Below are positions 25,701 through 35,484 of a DNA stretch of 64,000 bases, piece by piece. The stretch lies in contig NZ_VZII01000009.1 of the NCBI RefSeq assembly GCF_009391885.1, positions 248,001 to 312,000 on the forward strand, read 5' to 3'. Within the stretch, counting starts at the first letter, position 1. Each line of letters starts with the position of its first letter. A model generated the notes under the pieces. That model saw only the letters and a list, made by a program, of their open reading frames with translations. It made no database searches and was not told where the DNA came from. Origin of the DNA: Pseudomonas sp. MN1F. GTDB taxonomy: Bacteria; Pseudomonadota; Gammaproteobacteria; Pseudomonadales; Pseudomonadaceae. The position numbers and the translations under genes were made by a program.

Positions 25701-28286
25701 CAAGGCCCCATAAAGGCTTGGATGCGCACTCGTCGCAGCGGTTGCCTGTTCGCTGTGGTGGACGATATAGCCGGCTTCGGAACTGCTGATGGCCTTGACA
25801 TGACTGGCGTTCAGTGGCCCGACACTGTCACGTTGGCGCGGCCATTGGCTGCGCTGATGCAGTTCAAGCCGGGTATCAGCTGACCAGCCAGCGTATTGTT
25901 CAAGCGTGTGTGCGATCAGGCGGTCAGTGTCCCAACTACGCACGCAGTTCAGGTACAAGCCTTCGTATGCGCGGGCCAAGCGCAGTTGTTGTTGATAATG
26001 CCGGACTTCTTCAGCAATACGCAGCGGCACCCTGCCGTTGGTCATGCTCAGATGCTCGGTTGCAGTAGCATTGCGCAGCAGTTCCTCGACGATGGCTTGG
26101 GGGAGGCCCGGATAAACCTGCTGGATGACTCCGGGTGCATCGCCGGCTGCCAGCTGGCGGTAGCGCTTTCCAAACTCGGCGTTGCGCGCCGCTGAGCCTG
26201 CCTGTGGGAGCGACTGGCTGACTTGCCGATCCAGGGCGAAGCGATGCAGGGTGTCCTCCAGTAACGCCGGCAGCCGTTGGTTTTCGCTGAGAACGCGGCG
26301 CAGCACGCTTTCTTCCATGCCGCTGACACGCAGTATCCAGCTTGCGATCGGTTCGTCGAATTCGCGAGCCAGATGGCCTAACCGACGAAACAGTGTCATC
26401 CCGGCCCATTCCCGAGGCTGATCCAGTTCATGCAACCACGCACCTGCGCCATTGTGCTGCAGCTTCGGTTGATAGCCGAGAGGACGACTAGGGTGCACCA
26501 GCCGATGATCGGTGTTCGCGGTGCTTACGCAGTAGGTCCGTTCCTCGAGGGGAAGCCAGGTTTTACCCTTGTAATGGTACAAACCGAACTCATCAGGCTT
26601 GAGGCTGGCGGGTAAAACGATGTCATGGGCAAAGGGGCGTAGATCGCGGTGCCAGAGACGGATGTCGCCAGGGGCAAGCTCCACAGGCTTGAGCTCTTCA
26701 ATGAAGGAAGGGGTTTCTACTGTGAGTTTTTCGACCGCAGGCTTTGCTCCTGCACCGCCAATGGCCCCGAGGGCGCCGACCAAGGCCAGGTTTTCCACCA
26801 CATCCAGCAGGTAGCCGAAAGCTTGCTCGCGCTCGCCGTCTGCCCAGTCGGCAAGCCCTTCAAAAACCTCGTTGCCGAGTTGCAGCACGGTCAGGCCGAG
26901 CATCAACGGTGCCAGTCCGGGGATGAAGAAGGCGCCGATGTTCAGTGCATTGAGGGTCAGTGACTCGAAGTAGGCCAGCCGTTTGGCTGCAGTTTTTTCG
27001 TCCTCCGCTGCGGTGGATACGGCGTGGAAGGCGGCATCGTCTTTCAGGCGCAGCTGACGTTGGTTGGTCAGTTCGTCCAGCAATGGCTGAGCGATTGGCT
27101 GTAAATGCATGGAAACCCGGGCGTTCGGGTCTTTGATGCGTTCCTTGTAGCCCTTCGCCGGATTCCACGTATAGGGCTCGAGTGTGTCTTGGAGTTTACT
27201 CAGGAATACCGACTTGTCTCGTTCGGGCACCAGTTGCAAGGACTCGGCGTTGCGAAGCGCAGGTAACTGTTCAAGTAGAAATGCTTCGGCTTGCTGGCGG
27301 GAGGCGTGCGCGGTCAGTGGTACAGGCGTGCCGGGAAGGTAGAGCACCACCCATCCACCATAAGGAAAGGTCGGTGGTGGAAACTTCCCGGAAGCCGTGT
27401 GCCCGGCAGCTGCAATGCCAAAGGCCACAGCGCCGGTAAGGGTGGCGTGCAGCAGGGTGATACGTGAGCACAGTATTGGCTGGCCCTGGTAGCTGGCCAG
27501 GCCCTGGGTGGCGAGTTTGCTCAGCGCGTCATGCGTGGCCCCGTCTATGGCGCCTTGCAGGTAAGCCAGGTGCACATGAAGGCGCAGGCTGGATTGCTCG
27601 GCGCGGCGCACTACTTCGTGTGCAGTTTCGCCAGCGATGGCTGCAGCGACCAATGCCTGGTACCTGCCGCCGATATCCAGGTCACGCACCATTGCCGCGA
27701 ACGCTTCGGGTTCGATGGGAATCTGCTTGGCAGGTGAACCGACGATGCTGACCTGATTGCTGTCGATGATCAGTGATGGGTTGCCGCCTGCTTCCAGCCC
27801 TGAAGGGGCTGCTTCGCTGGCTTCAAAGTTCTGCAGGGCACTATCCAGCAGAGATTGCGTAGCTCTTTTCACGGCACGATCGGTGGTGACGAACGGGTCA
27901 CCGCTCATGCTTTCCCTATAGGCTTCGGCTTTTCTTGCGTTCAGCAGAAAAGTGGCAGCCACATCGGGGTCCAGCGCAAAGCGCTGGCGGATTTGCGCGA
28001 CAAGCAATTTGCTGGCGAACGGTTTCAACGCCGGCACGGTCGTCAGCAGCTTGCGTACTTCTGCTTCAGCCTGGCGCTGTATGCCGTATTCCTCGATCAG
28101 TTGCCGAGCAATGTCAGGATGCGCCAGGCACGCCACTTCAAACCATTTATTCGGTTTGCCAGCGCCAGCGCGCATGTGTTGGTGTTCATCAGGCCGGGTA
28201 CTGGCGAGCCAGTCGGGCAGCTTGTTGGCGACCAGGTTGAGTGGCGATGAAGAGGTGGCAGAAGGTGCTTGCTGTGAGTCGATCAT
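22794..28286 (-). CDS. Giant dermonecrotic-toxin-like / LRR / NEL-type E3 ubiquitin ligase protein
   Basis: The product is 1830 aa, starting at ATG 28286 behind GAGG. Visible parts: an N-terminal helical region like the dermonecrotic-toxin (DUF6543) group, with VVLYLPGTPVPL at about 310; a hydrophobic helical hairpin at about 443-503; a GYQPKLQHNGAGAW region near 600; and two leucine-rich-repeat blocks at about 1045-1260 and 1330-1505. The C-terminal 270 residues match the NEL domain of IpaH/SspH-type E3 ubiquitin ligases, with the CxD motif as C1645-H-D (TCHDGALQTFNN) and IADSMRFRG later. NEL enzymes ubiquitinate eukaryotic host proteins, and LRRs select targets. No signal peptide or secretion gene is adjacent. 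A eukaryote-directed effector is inferred; its export route is unknown. Confidence 0.88.
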   Translation of the reverse strand: MIDSQQAPSATSSSPLNLVANKLPDWLASTRPDEHQHMRAGAGKPNKWFEVACLAHPDIARQLIEEYGIQRQAEAEVRKLLTTVPALKPFASKLLVAQIRQRFALDPDVAATFLLNARKAEAYRESMSGDPFVTTDRAVKRATQSLLDSALQNFEASEAAPSGLEAGGNPSLIIDSNQVSIVGSPAKQIPIEPEAFAAMVRDLDIGGRYQALVAAAIAGETAHEVVRRAEQSSLRLHVHLAYLQGAIDGATHDALSKLATQGLASYQGQPILCSRITLLHATLTGAVAFGIAAAGHTASGKFPPPTFPYGGWVVLYLPGTPVPLTAHASRQQAEAFLLEQLPALRNAESLQLVPERDKSVFLSKLQDTLEPYTWNPAKGYKERIKDPNARVSMHLQPIAQPLLDELTNQRQLRLKDDAAFHAVSTAAEDEKTAAKRLAYFESLTLNALNIGAFFIPGLAPLMLGLTVLQLGNEVFEGLADWADGEREQAFGYLLDVVENLALVGALGAIGGAGAKPAVEKLTVETPSFIEELKPVELAPGDIRLWHRDLRPFAHDIVLPASLKPDEFGLYHYKGKTWLPLEERTYCVSTANTDHRLVHPSRPLGYQPKLQHNGAGAWLHELDQPREWAGMTLFRRLGHLAREFDEPIASWILRVSGMEESVLRRVLSENQRLPALLEDTLHRFALDRQVSQSLPQAGSAARNAEFGKRYRQLAAGDAPGVIQQVYPGLPQAIVEELLRNATATEHLSMTNGRVPLRIAEEVRHYQQQLRLARAYEGLYLNCVRSWDTDRLIAHTLEQYAGWSADTRLELHQRSQWPRQRDSVGPLNASHVKAISSSEAGYIVHHSEQATAATSAHPSLYGALCEALPEAMASLGIDAAAGLRQWVQNAPLLPRNALRQVLGMHTVRPGFRSPMRLADGRLGYPLSGGHSTADSNVPRQALLDAIAATGLAEHTQWTADQVLRMVTVNRTRPQALAHLQLLREQRDILQAKLNDWSEAISPASDQAAHDYHILRESILQHWYDTALEQGLEHSAELRIQQVPLADIPLILPDFFTARVRRLTLHDLPSGALAGWAQNERLLQRLLRQMPNIDSLQISRPYDPRSTPSSFLFSIPTISESLPGLQRLAITNQNISLSESDLSLLSGLDQLRYLDLSGNRLAQNNSPSFHELTLDYLGLNQMQLSQWPIGIGSDALGRIAQLSLRDNNLRSLPSFLLNEAETISTAPQISLQGNSINESHLQRLRLNERVDMSGITTDQTAALSEQLTRIRSERQQMRDAIDGWAHASSSSNPLTQEALADRQRIETAINGFWQQQEQGQLYLRLQLEDVAIEHFPRRLPAFFGERVRAMTLTRLRGSASQLDELLSRFPNVTRLTIDAHQAATPSLASALARVPHLTHLEFRNMGLEVDQSTLEIFAGLENLTSLDLSGNRVGTIDQVPAQLSRNLQSLALTNMDLRAWPSWCDSLLPLELLDLSANNISQLPEHILSNLNNPMPISSIALFDNPLPLDTILRVRAFSDSQHSYSFALDIPGNLQLVDSSSEGSLDHPHFPLLGDDTPRLEDWMLGNEAQNEALKDCWAQLEGSDLLRLAGRLHNAAPYVDPTTRTTFCERVRLVLVAAVSNEVDRATMEQIAVEALPHPVSGSQTCHDGALQTFNNIELYLMNQHLLIDAGDTLQALRQRLLQLFRIDQLETLAEHRKGSGDVVSVRLAYRRELARELELPIADSMRFRGAANLARGELSSVLEKVRESELGDALVDYMLRNRDWVARLRAIHADRFAEVEARFRLRVLELASQDHPLQDELALQLALQMEKDQEELEILRELTIAQINNN

Positions 28287-28434
28287 GTGATGCCTCGCTT
28301 TTCGGGAGGCTTGGATGCTATTTAGCTACATACCGCGCAAGCACATAACATGATCTCGCCGCAGACACATGCTCAAAGCGCAATTCAGGTTTATGATGGC
28401 CCTCGGCCGACCCAAACCTCACACGGAGTGCGCA

Positions 28435-29406
28435 ATGCAGACCCTGTACCCGCAGATCAAACCCTACGCCCGGCATGATCTGGCCGTGGAAGCGCCGCAT
28501 GTGTTGTATGTCGATGAAAGCGGCTCGCCGGAAGGTCTGCCTGTGGTATTCATCCACGGCGGCCCTGGCGCAGGCTGTGATGCCCAGAGCCGTTGCTACT
28601 TCGACCCCAACCTGTACCGCATCATCACCTTTGACCAACGCGGTTGTGGGCGCTCCACGCCACACGCGAGCCTGGAGAACAACACCACCTGGCACCTGGT
28701 CGAGGACCTGGAGCGCATCCGCCAGCATCTGGGGATCGACAAATGGGTGCTGTTCGGCGGCTCCTGGGGCTCGACCCTGGCCCTGGCCTACGCCCAGACC
28801 CACCCCGAGCGCGTGCACGGCCTGATCCTGCGCGGCATCTTCCTGTGCCGACCACAGGAAATCGAGTGGTTCTACCAGGCAGGTGCCAGCCGCATGTTCC
28901 CGGACTACTGGCAGGACTACATCGCGCCGATCCCAGCGGAAGAGCGCGGTGACCTGGTCAAGGCCTTCCACAAGCGCCTGACCGGCAACGACCAGATCGC
29001 CCAGATGCATGCGGCCAAGGCCTGGTCCACCTGGGAAGGCCGCACCGCCACGCTGCGCCCGAACCCGCTGGTGGTCGACCGCTTCTCCGAGCCCCAGCGC
29101 GCGCTGTCGATCGCCCGCATCGAATGCCACTACTTCATGAACAATGCGTTCCTGGAGCCAGACCAACTGATTCGCGACATGCCGAAGATCGCCCACCTGC
29201 CGGCGGTGATCGTGCATGGCCGCTACGACGTGATCTGCCCGCTGGACAATGCCTGGGCGCTGCACCAGGCCTGGCCGAACAGCGAGCTGAAGGTGATCCG
29301 CGACGCCGGGCATGCCGCCTCCGAGCCAGGTATCACCGATGCCCTGGTGCGCGCGGCCGACCAGATGGCGCGCCGGCTGCTCGACCTGCCGCTGGAAGAA
29401 GCATGA
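28435..29406 (+). CDS. pip: Proline iminopeptidase
   Basis: This cytoplasmic serine peptidase of the alpha/beta-hydrolase fold (family S33) removes N-terminal proline. The product is 323 aa, starting at ATG 28435 with GGAG upstream. The oxyanion HGGPGAG is at about residue 38, the nucleophile is [10 protein letters not shown] at about 105-114, a late Asp lies in GRYDVICP and the catalytic His in DAGHAASE. The next gene dtd starts inside its stop (ATGA). It is divergent from the giant gene at 28286, with 148 bases between. Confidence 0.95.
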   Translation: MQTLYPQIKPYARHDLAVEAPHVLYVDESGSPEGLPVVFIHGGPGAGCDAQSRCYFDPNLYRIITFDQRGCGRSTPHASLENNTTWHLVEDLERIRQHLGIDKWVLFGGSWGSTLALAYAQTHPERVHGLILRGIFLCRPQEIEWFYQAGASRMFPDYWQDYIAPIPAEERGDLVKAFHKRLTGNDQIAQMHAAKAWSTWEGRTATLRPNPLVVDRFSEPQRALSIARIECHYFMNNAFLEPDQLIRDMPKIAHLPAVIVHGRYDVICPLDNAWALHQAWPNSELKVIRDAGHAASEPGITDALVRAADQMARRLLDLPLEEA

Positions 29407-29840
29407 GGGGCTTGCTGCAGCGCGTACGTGGCGCACGCGTGGAGGTCGGTGGTGAGATAGTCGGTGCCATTGACCAGGGATTGCTGGTGTTGGTGGCTGT
29501 CGAGCCTGAAGATACGCGTGAACATGCCGACAAGCTGTTGCACAAGCTGCTGAACTACCGGGTGTTCAGCGACGATCAGGGCAAGATGAACCTGTCGCTC
29601 AAGGATGTCGGTGGCGGCTTGCTGCTGGTCTCCCAGTTCACCCTGGCGGCTGATACCCGCAACGGCATGCGCCCAAGCTTCTCGACCGCCGCGCCACCGG
29701 CACTCGGGGCCGAATTGTTCGACTATCTTTTGAGCAAGGCGCGCGGCCAGCATGCCGATGTGGCGAGCGGGCGCTTCGGCGCAGACATGCAGGTGCACCT
29801 CGTCAATGATGGCCCAGTGACATTCTTGTTACAAATATGA
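29403..29840 (+). CDS. dtd: D-aminoacyl-tRNA deacylase
   Basis: Dtd hydrolyses D-aminoacyl-tRNAs and glycyl-tRNA-Ala as a chirality check on translation. The product is 145 aa, the standard length. The start [15 protein letters not shown], the active-site motif SQFTLAADT and the Gly-cisPro-type motif NDGPVTF near the end are present. It overlaps pip by four bases and ends in a strong terminator. Confidence 0.96.
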   Translation: MRGLLQRVRGARVEVGGEIVGAIDQGLLVLVAVEPEDTREHADKLLHKLLNYRVFSDDQGKMNLSLKDVGGGLLLVSQFTLAADTRNGMRPSFSTAAPPALGAELFDYLLSKARGQHADVASGRFGADMQVHLVNDGPVTFLLQI

Positions 29841-29845
29841 AGTCG

Positions 29846-29880
29846 AAAAACCCTTTGTTTATAGGAAAACAAGGGGTTTT
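29846..29880 (+). terminator. Terminator of pip-dtd
   Basis: AAAACCCTTTGTTT and AAACAAGGGGTTTT form a long stem with one G-U pair and end in four T, six bases after the dtd stop codon. Confidence 0.88.
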
Positions 29881-29905
29881 GTACGATAAATAGTTAGTCC
29901 ACACT

Positions 29906-29962
29906 GATGCGTTGTAACGCATCCTGCTGGATAATCGCGCGCTGCGTGAGCCTGCGTTCGCA
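29906..29962. promoter_or_regulatory. Two palindromes upstream of opgG
   Basis: GATGCGTT-GT-AACGCATC (29906-29923) is a near-perfect 18-base palindrome, and CCTGCGTTCGCAGG (29949-29962) is a second. Both lie in the 260-base region ahead of opgG and could be operators or a structured leader. No known regulator site was recognised. Confidence 0.4.
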
Positions 29963-30103
29963 GGTTCGTTTCACTCTGACTCGAGCATTGTCTGGACCCG
30001 TTTGGGGAATCATTAGGCCCTTATGGGGTCCGAACAGTGCTCGCCAACCCGGCATTTGTCGCTGGCCGTTGGTTTCATGATCTGTTTTCGGCGAGGGTTG
30101 CTC

Positions 30104-31840
30104 GTGATTGTTAGTCCCCAAAAAGCATCAAGAATCCCCGGCACCGGACTGCGCAAGGCCCTGATGGCCAGTGTGGCACTGGTCGGCCTGATGAGCGCGG
30201 GCCAGCTGTGGGCATTCAATCTTGACGATGTTGCAGCCAAGGCAAAGGATCTGGCCGGCCAGAAATACGAAGCACCGAAGAGCAATCTGCCGGCTGCGTT
30301 CCGCGACATGAAGTTCGCGGACTACCAGAAGATCCACTTCCTGCAGGAAAAGGCCGAGTGGGCCAAGGACAAGACCCCGTTCAAGCTGTCCTTCTACCAC
30401 CAGGGCATGCACTTCGACACCCCGGTGAAGATCAACGAGATCACCGCCACCAATGTCGAGGAAATCAAGTACGACCCGAGCCGCTTCGAGTTCGGTGACG
30501 TGCCGCACGACCCGGAAACCGTCAAGAACCTCGGTTACGCCGGTTTCCGTGTGCTCTACCCGATCAACAAGGCCGACAAGCAGGACGAGATCATGACCCT
30601 GCTGGGGGCCAGCTACTTCCGCGTGGTCGGCAAGGGCCATGTATACGGCCTGTCGGCCCGTGGCCTGGCCATCGACACCGCGCTGCCATCGGGCGAAGAA
30701 TTCCCGCGCTTCACCGAGTTCTGGGTCGAGAAGCCCAAGCCGGCCGACAAGCACCTGGTGATCTACGCCCTGCTGGATTCGCCACGCTCCACGGGTGCCT
30801 ACAAGCTGATCCTGCGTCCGGGCACCGACACCGTGGTCGACGTGCAGTCGCGCGTGTTCCTGCGTGACCAGGTCAGCCGCCTGGGTATCGCCCCGCTGAC
30901 CAGCATGTTCCTGTTCGGCCCCAACCAGCCGTCCAAGGTGCTGAACTATCGCCCGGCCCTGCATGACTCCGAAGGCCTGTCGATCCATGCCGGTAACGGC
31001 GAGTGGCTGTGGCGCCCGCTGAACAACCCGAAACACCTGGCCGTGAGCAACTTCAGCGTCGAGAACCCGCGTGGTTTCGGCCTGATGCAGCGTCAGCGCG
31101 CCTTCAGCGACTTCGAAGACCTCGACGACAACTACCAGAAGCGCCCAAGTGCCTGGATCGAGCCGAAAGGTGACTGGGGCAAGGGTACCGTCGACCTGGT
31201 CGAGATCCCGACTGCCGACGAAACCAACGACAACATCGTTGCCTTCTGGAGCCCGGAGAAGCTGCCTGAGCCAGGCAAGCCGTTCGAATACGCCTACCGT
31301 CTGCACTGGACCATCGACGAGCAGCAGTTCCAGGCCCCTGACCTGGGCTCGGTCAAGCAGACCCTGCGCTCCACCGGTGACGTCAAACAGTCCAACCTGA
31401 TCCGCCAGCCAGACGGCAGTGTCGCCTTCCTGGTCGACTTCGCCGGCCCGGCCCTGGCCGCTTTGCCGGAAGACACCCCGGTGCGCAGCCAGATCAGCGT
31501 TGGCGACAATGCCGAGGTGGTCGAGAACAATCTGCGCTATAACCCGGAGACCAAGGGCTGGCGCCTGACCCTGCGGCTGAAGGTCAAGGAAGCCAACAAG
31601 TCCACCGAAATGCGCGCTGCGCTGGTGCGTGACGTACCGGTCGAGCCGGCCAAGCCCGCTGCTGAAACCAAGCAGGATAAGGCCGCGGCCAAGCACGCCA
31701 AACATGAGAAGACCGCCAAGGCGGAACCAGCCAAGGCCGAACAACCTGCCGCCGATGCGGCGCCCACCAACGGGACCCCGGCCACCACTGAAAAAGTGCT
31801 GACCGAGACCTGGAGCTATCAGTTGCCTGCCGATGAGTAA
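30104..31840 (+). CDS. opgG: Periplasmic glucan biosynthesis protein OpgG/MdoG
   Basis: OpgG is the periplasmic protein that branches or releases osmoregulated periplasmic glucans made by OpgH. The product is 578 aa if started at GTG 30104 ([13 protein letters not shown]), which gives a typical signal peptide ending at QLWA-FN; the longer ATG frame from 30023 is less likely. The MdoG domain includes [42 protein letters not shown] and [21 protein letters not shown]. The tail has a Lys/Ala-rich linker (residues about 525-560) unlike E. coli OpgG. The last eight bases overlap opgH. Confidence 0.93.
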   Translation: MIVSPQKASRIPGTGLRKALMASVALVGLMSAGQLWAFNLDDVAAKAKDLAGQKYEAPKSNLPAAFRDMKFADYQKIHFLQEKAEWAKDKTPFKLSFYHQGMHFDTPVKINEITATNVEEIKYDPSRFEFGDVPHDPETVKNLGYAGFRVLYPINKADKQDEIMTLLGASYFRVVGKGHVYGLSARGLAIDTALPSGEEFPRFTEFWVEKPKPADKHLVIYALLDSPRSTGAYKLILRPGTDTVVDVQSRVFLRDQVSRLGIAPLTSMFLFGPNQPSKVLNYRPALHDSEGLSIHAGNGEWLWRPLNNPKHLAVSNFSVENPRGFGLMQRQRAFSDFEDLDDNYQKRPSAWIEPKGDWGKGTVDLVEIPTADETNDNIVAFWSPEKLPEPGKPFEYAYRLHWTIDEQQFQAPDLGSVKQTLRSTGDVKQSNLIRQPDGSVAFLVDFAGPALAALPEDTPVRSQISVGDNAEVVENNLRYNPETKGWRLTLRLKVKEANKSTEMRAALVRDVPVEPAKPAAETKQDKAAAKHAKHEKTAKAEPAKAEQPAADAAPTNGTPATTEKVLTETWSYQLPADE

Positions 31841-34406
31841 CTCAAGCGCAAGGCCGGAATCGCTTGGCGAATACCTGGCCCACCTTCCACTGAGCGATGA
31901 GCAGCGCGCGGAACTCGCCAGCTGCACTTCGTTCAGTGAGCTGCACCAACGTTTGGCGGCCAACCCGGCCGCCAACACCACCGAGGCCGTTCAGGCCTCG
32001 GTCGGCCCGCGCCTGACCGTGGGCAGCGCCGCCGAGCTGGAAGACGCCGAGATGCTCGGTGTCGACGGCAGCGGCCGCCTGTGCCTGAAGATTGCACCGC
32101 CGATCAAGCGCACCAAGGTCGTGCCCGAGCCATGGCGCACCAACGTACTGATCCGCTTGTGGCGGCGCATGACCGGCCGCCCCAACGCCCCGCAGCCGCC
32201 CAAGCGCGAGCTGCCGCCAGCGCGTTGGCGCACGGTTGGCTCGATCCGCCGCTACATCCTGCTCGCCCTCATGATTGGCCAGACCATCGTCGCCGGCTGG
32301 TACATGAAGGGCATCCTGCCGTACCAGGGCTGGTCGTTCGTCGACCTCAACGAAATCGTCAACCAGCCGCTGTGGGACACCGTGGTGCAGGTCTGGCCGT
32401 ATGCCTTGCAGACGTCCATCCTGGTGCTGTTTGGTATCCTTTTCTGCTGGGTATCGGCAGGTTTCTGGACCGCGCTGATGGGCTTCCTTGAGCTGCTCAC
32501 CGGGCGTGACAAGTACAAGATTTCGGGTAGCAGTGCCGGCAACGAGCCGATTGCCCCCGAGGCGCGTACCGCGCTGGTGATGCCGATCTGCAACGAAGAC
32601 GTGCCGCGCGTGTTCGCAGGCCTGCGGGCGACCTTCGAGTCGGTGGCGGCCAGCGGCAACCTCGACCGTTTCGACTTCTTCGTGCTCAGCGACACCAACG
32701 ACACCGACATCGCCGTGGCCGAGCAACAGGCCTGGCTGGACGTGTGCCGCGAGACCAAGGGCTTCGGCCGTATCTTCTACCGCCGCCGCCGTCGCCGTGT
32801 GAAGCGCAAGAGCGGCAACCTCGACGACTTCTGCCGTCGCTGGGGTGGCGAGTACAAGTACATGGTCGTGCTCGACGCCGACAGCGTCATGAGTGGCGAG
32901 TGCCTGAGCAGCCTGGTACGCCTGATGGAGGCCAACCCGGACGCCGGCATCATCCAGACCGGGCCAAAAGCCTCGGGCATGGACACCCTGTATGCGCGCA
33001 TGCAGCAGTTTGCCACCCGCGTGTACGGCCCGTTGTTCACCGCCGGCCTGCACTTCTGGCAGCTGGGCGAGTCACACTACTGGGGCCATAACGCGATCAT
33101 CCGCATGAAGCCGTTCATCGAGCACTGCGCCCTGGCGCCGTTGCCGGGCAAGGGCGCGTTCGCCGGGGCCATTCTCTCCCACGACTTCGTCGAAGCCGCG
33201 CTGATGCGCCGCGCCGGCTGGGGCGTGTGGATTGCCTATGACCTGCCGGGCAGCTACGAAGAGTTGCCGCCGAACCTGCTCGACGAGCTCAAGCGCGACC
33301 GCCGTTGGTGCCACGGCAACCTGATGAACTTCCGCCTGTTCCTGGTCAAGGGCATGCACCCGGTGCACCGTGCGGTGTTCCTCACCGGCGTGATGTCTTA
33401 CCTGTCGGCGCCGTTGTGGTTCCTGTTCCTGGTGCTGTCGACGGCATTGCTGGCGACCAATACGCTGATGGAGCCGCAGTACTTCATCGAGCCGTACCAG
33501 CTCTATCCGCTGTGGCCGCAGTGGCACCCGGAGAAGGCCGTGGCGCTGTTCTCCACTACCATCGTGCTGCTGTTCCTGCCCAAGTTGCTCAGCGTCATCC
33601 TGATCTGGGCCAAGGGCGCCGTCGAGTTCGGCGGGCGCATCAAGGTCACCCTGTCGATGCTGATGGAGATGCTGTTCTCCATGCTGCTGGCGCCGGTGCG
33701 GATGATCTTCCACACCCGCTTCGTGCTGGCTGCGTTCCTCGGCTGGGCAGCGACCTGGAACTCGCCGCAGCGTGACGACGACTCCACCCCCTGGAGCGAA
33801 GCGCTGCGCCGTCACGGTCCGCAGACCCTGCTGGGCTTCGCCTGGGCCGGGCTGGTGGCCTGGCTGAACCCGAGCTTCCTGTGGTGGCTGGCGCCGATCG
33901 TCGGCTCGCTGGTGCTGTCGATCCCGGTCTCGGTCATCTCCAGCCGCACGCGCCTGGGCCTGGCGGCCAAGGACGAGAAGCTGTTCCTCATTCCCGAGGA
34001 GTACGCGACGCCGCAGGAGCTGCTGGCCACCGACCAATACACCCACGAGAACCGCTGGCATGCCCTGCATGACGGTTTCGTGCGTGCGGTGGTCGACCCA
34101 CGGCAGAATGCCCTGGCCTGCGCCATGGCCACTGCCCGTCACGGTCAGGCCGCGCCGATCGAGGCAATGCGTGCCGAGCGCGTGGCCAAGGCGCTCGAGG
34201 TCGGGCCGAAAGGGCTGGACCTCAATACCCGCCTGGCCTTGCTCAGCGACCCGGTCGCCTTGAGCCGCCTGCACGAAAAGGTCTGGGCCGAGCACAATGC
34301 GGCGTGGATCGATGTGTGGCGTGCCTCGATCAACAACGACCCGCATTCGCCGTTGCTGCCGCTGCATCCGGAGAATGAAGGCCAGCCGGCACTCGTCGGC
34401 GCCTGA
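31833..34406 (+). CDS. opgH: Glucans biosynthesis glucosyltransferase H
   Basis: OpgH is an inner-membrane family GT2 glucosyltransferase that polymerises the beta-1,2 glucan backbone from UDP-glucose and moves it to the periplasm. The product is 857 aa. TM segments lie at about 140-160 and 190-225, followed by a cytoplasmic catalytic domain with [13 protein letters not shown], the metal DAD ([11 protein letters not shown]), [15 protein letters not shown] and the processive RDRRWCHGN motif. Several TM helices follow, then a soluble tail of about 150 residues. Translation is coupled to opgG by overlap. A long REP-like terminator follows. Confidence 0.96.
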   Translation: MSNSSARPESLGEYLAHLPLSDEQRAELASCTSFSELHQRLAANPAANTTEAVQASVGPRLTVGSAAELEDAEMLGVDGSGRLCLKIAPPIKRTKVVPEPWRTNVLIRLWRRMTGRPNAPQPPKRELPPARWRTVGSIRRYILLALMIGQTIVAGWYMKGILPYQGWSFVDLNEIVNQPLWDTVVQVWPYALQTSILVLFGILFCWVSAGFWTALMGFLELLTGRDKYKISGSSAGNEPIAPEARTALVMPICNEDVPRVFAGLRATFESVAASGNLDRFDFFVLSDTNDTDIAVAEQQAWLDVCRETKGFGRIFYRRRRRRVKRKSGNLDDFCRRWGGEYKYMVVLDADSVMSGECLSSLVRLMEANPDAGIIQTGPKASGMDTLYARMQQFATRVYGPLFTAGLHFWQLGESHYWGHNAIIRMKPFIEHCALAPLPGKGAFAGAILSHDFVEAALMRRAGWGVWIAYDLPGSYEELPPNLLDELKRDRRWCHGNLMNFRLFLVKGMHPVHRAVFLTGVMSYLSAPLWFLFLVLSTALLATNTLMEPQYFIEPYQLYPLWPQWHPEKAVALFSTTIVLLFLPKLLSVILIWAKGAVEFGGRIKVTLSMLMEMLFSMLLAPVRMIFHTRFVLAAFLGWAATWNSPQRDDDSTPWSEALRRHGPQTLLGFAWAGLVAWLNPSFLWWLAPIVGSLVLSIPVSVISSRTRLGLAAKDEKLFLIPEEYATPQELLATDQYTHENRWHALHDGFVRAVVDPRQNALACAMATARHGQAAPIEAMRAERVAKALEVGPKGLDLNTRLALLSDPVALSRLHEKVWAEHNAAWIDVWRASINNDPHSPLLPLHPENEGQPALVGA

Positions 34407-34415
34407 TCGATCGCA

Positions 34416-34469
34416 ATCGCGGGTAAATCCGCTCCTGCCAGGAGCGGATTTACCCGCGATTTTTTTTTT
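34416..34469 (+). terminator. Long REP-derived terminator of opgGH
   Basis: A perfect 21-bp inverted repeat (34416-34436 and 34440-34460; core CGCGGGTAAATCCGCTCCT) has a three-base loop and is followed by nine T. The arm matches the P. putida REP consensus (CGCGGGTAAACCCGCTCCT) with one or two changes, so a REP pair appears to serve as the terminator. Confidence 0.92.
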
Positions 34470-34604
34470 GGCCAACAAAGTCCCCCCCGGCTCTAGGTCC
34501 GAGCGCCGCCATGCGTTAGCATCCCTCTCCGATAATCCGCATCGGCCGGTACGGCCGTGCCAAGACAATAAGATTCGCTTCTTTACTTGCTAGGGGACTT
34601 GGTG

Positions 34605-35405
34605 ATGATCAAGAAATACCTGTCGCGACTGCTGGTCGGTGTTACCGCCCTGGTCGCCGTAACTGCGGCCCAGGCCGGCGCCATCGATGACGCGGTCAAG
34701 CGCGGCACCCTGCGGGTGGGCATGGACCCAACCTACATGCCGTTCCAGATGACCAACAAGCGCGGCGAGATCATCGGCTTCGAAGTCGATATCCTCAAAG
34801 CCATGGCCAAATCCATGGGTGTGAAGTTCGAGGCTGTTTCCACTGCTTATGACGGCATCATCCCGGCCCTGCTGACCGACAAGTTCGACATGATCGGCAG
34901 CGGCATGACCCTGACCCAGGAACGCAACCTGCGCCTGAACTTCAGCGAACCCTTCATCGTGGTTGGCCAGACCCTGCTGATCCGCAAGGAGCTGGCGGGC
35001 GAGATCAAGTCGTACAAGGACCTTAACAACGAGAAGTACCGCCTGACCTCCAAGCTCGGTACCACCGGCGAGATGGTTTCCAAGAAGCTGATCGGCAAAG
35101 CCAAGTACCACGGCTACGACAACGAGCAGGAAGCGGTGATGGACGTGGTCAACGGCAAGGCTGACGCCTTCGTCTACGACGCGCCGTACAACGTGGTGGC
35201 GGTGGAGAAGGCCGGTGCCGGCAAATTGCTGTTCCTCGAAGAGCCCTTCACCTACGAGCCGCTGGCCTTTGGCCTGAAGAAAGGCGACTACGACAGCATC
35301 AACTTCATCAACAACTTCCTGCACCAGATCAAGCATGACGGGACCTACGATCGTATTCACGACAAGTGGTTCAAGAACAAGGATTGGCTGAAGGAAATGG
35401 AATAA
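34605..35405 (+). CDS. Polar amino-acid ABC transporter, periplasmic binding protein
   Basis: The product is 266 aa, a family 3 solute-binding protein. The start is ATG 34605 behind AGGGGA, giving the signal peptide MIKKYLSRLLVGVTALVAVT with cleavage at AQA-G. The fold shows GTLRVGMDPTYMPFQMTNKRGEIIGFEVDI, LTDKFDMIGSGMTLTQERN, the Arg-containing ligand loop, and TYDRIHDKWF at the end. It is the first gene of an SBP-permease-ATPase operon. The substrate cannot be read from sequence; a polar amino acid is inferred from family. Confidence 0.93.
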   Translation: MIKKYLSRLLVGVTALVAVTAAQAGAIDDAVKRGTLRVGMDPTYMPFQMTNKRGEIIGFEVDILKAMAKSMGVKFEAVSTAYDGIIPALLTDKFDMIGSGMTLTQERNLRLNFSEPFIVVGQTLLIRKELAGEIKSYKDLNNEKYRLTSKLGTTGEMVSKKLIGKAKYHGYDNEQEAVMDVVNGKADAFVYDAPYNVVAVEKAGAGKLLFLEEPFTYEPLAFGLKKGDYDSINFINNFLHQIKHDGTYDRIHDKWFKNKDWLKEME

Positions 35406-35484
35406 GGCCCAGGCCACAAGCCCGGCTTTATGACCCCGACGCGCAGGCAAACCCTGCGCGTTCGCATTTACGGAAGTACCCCAC

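Noticed and set aside
22794..28286. Rhs/contact-dependent or ABC-type toxin complex
   Set aside because: No YD repeats, no haemagglutinin repeats, no TcB/TcC-like partner and no T6SS adaptor; the NEL and LRR parts explain the protein better.
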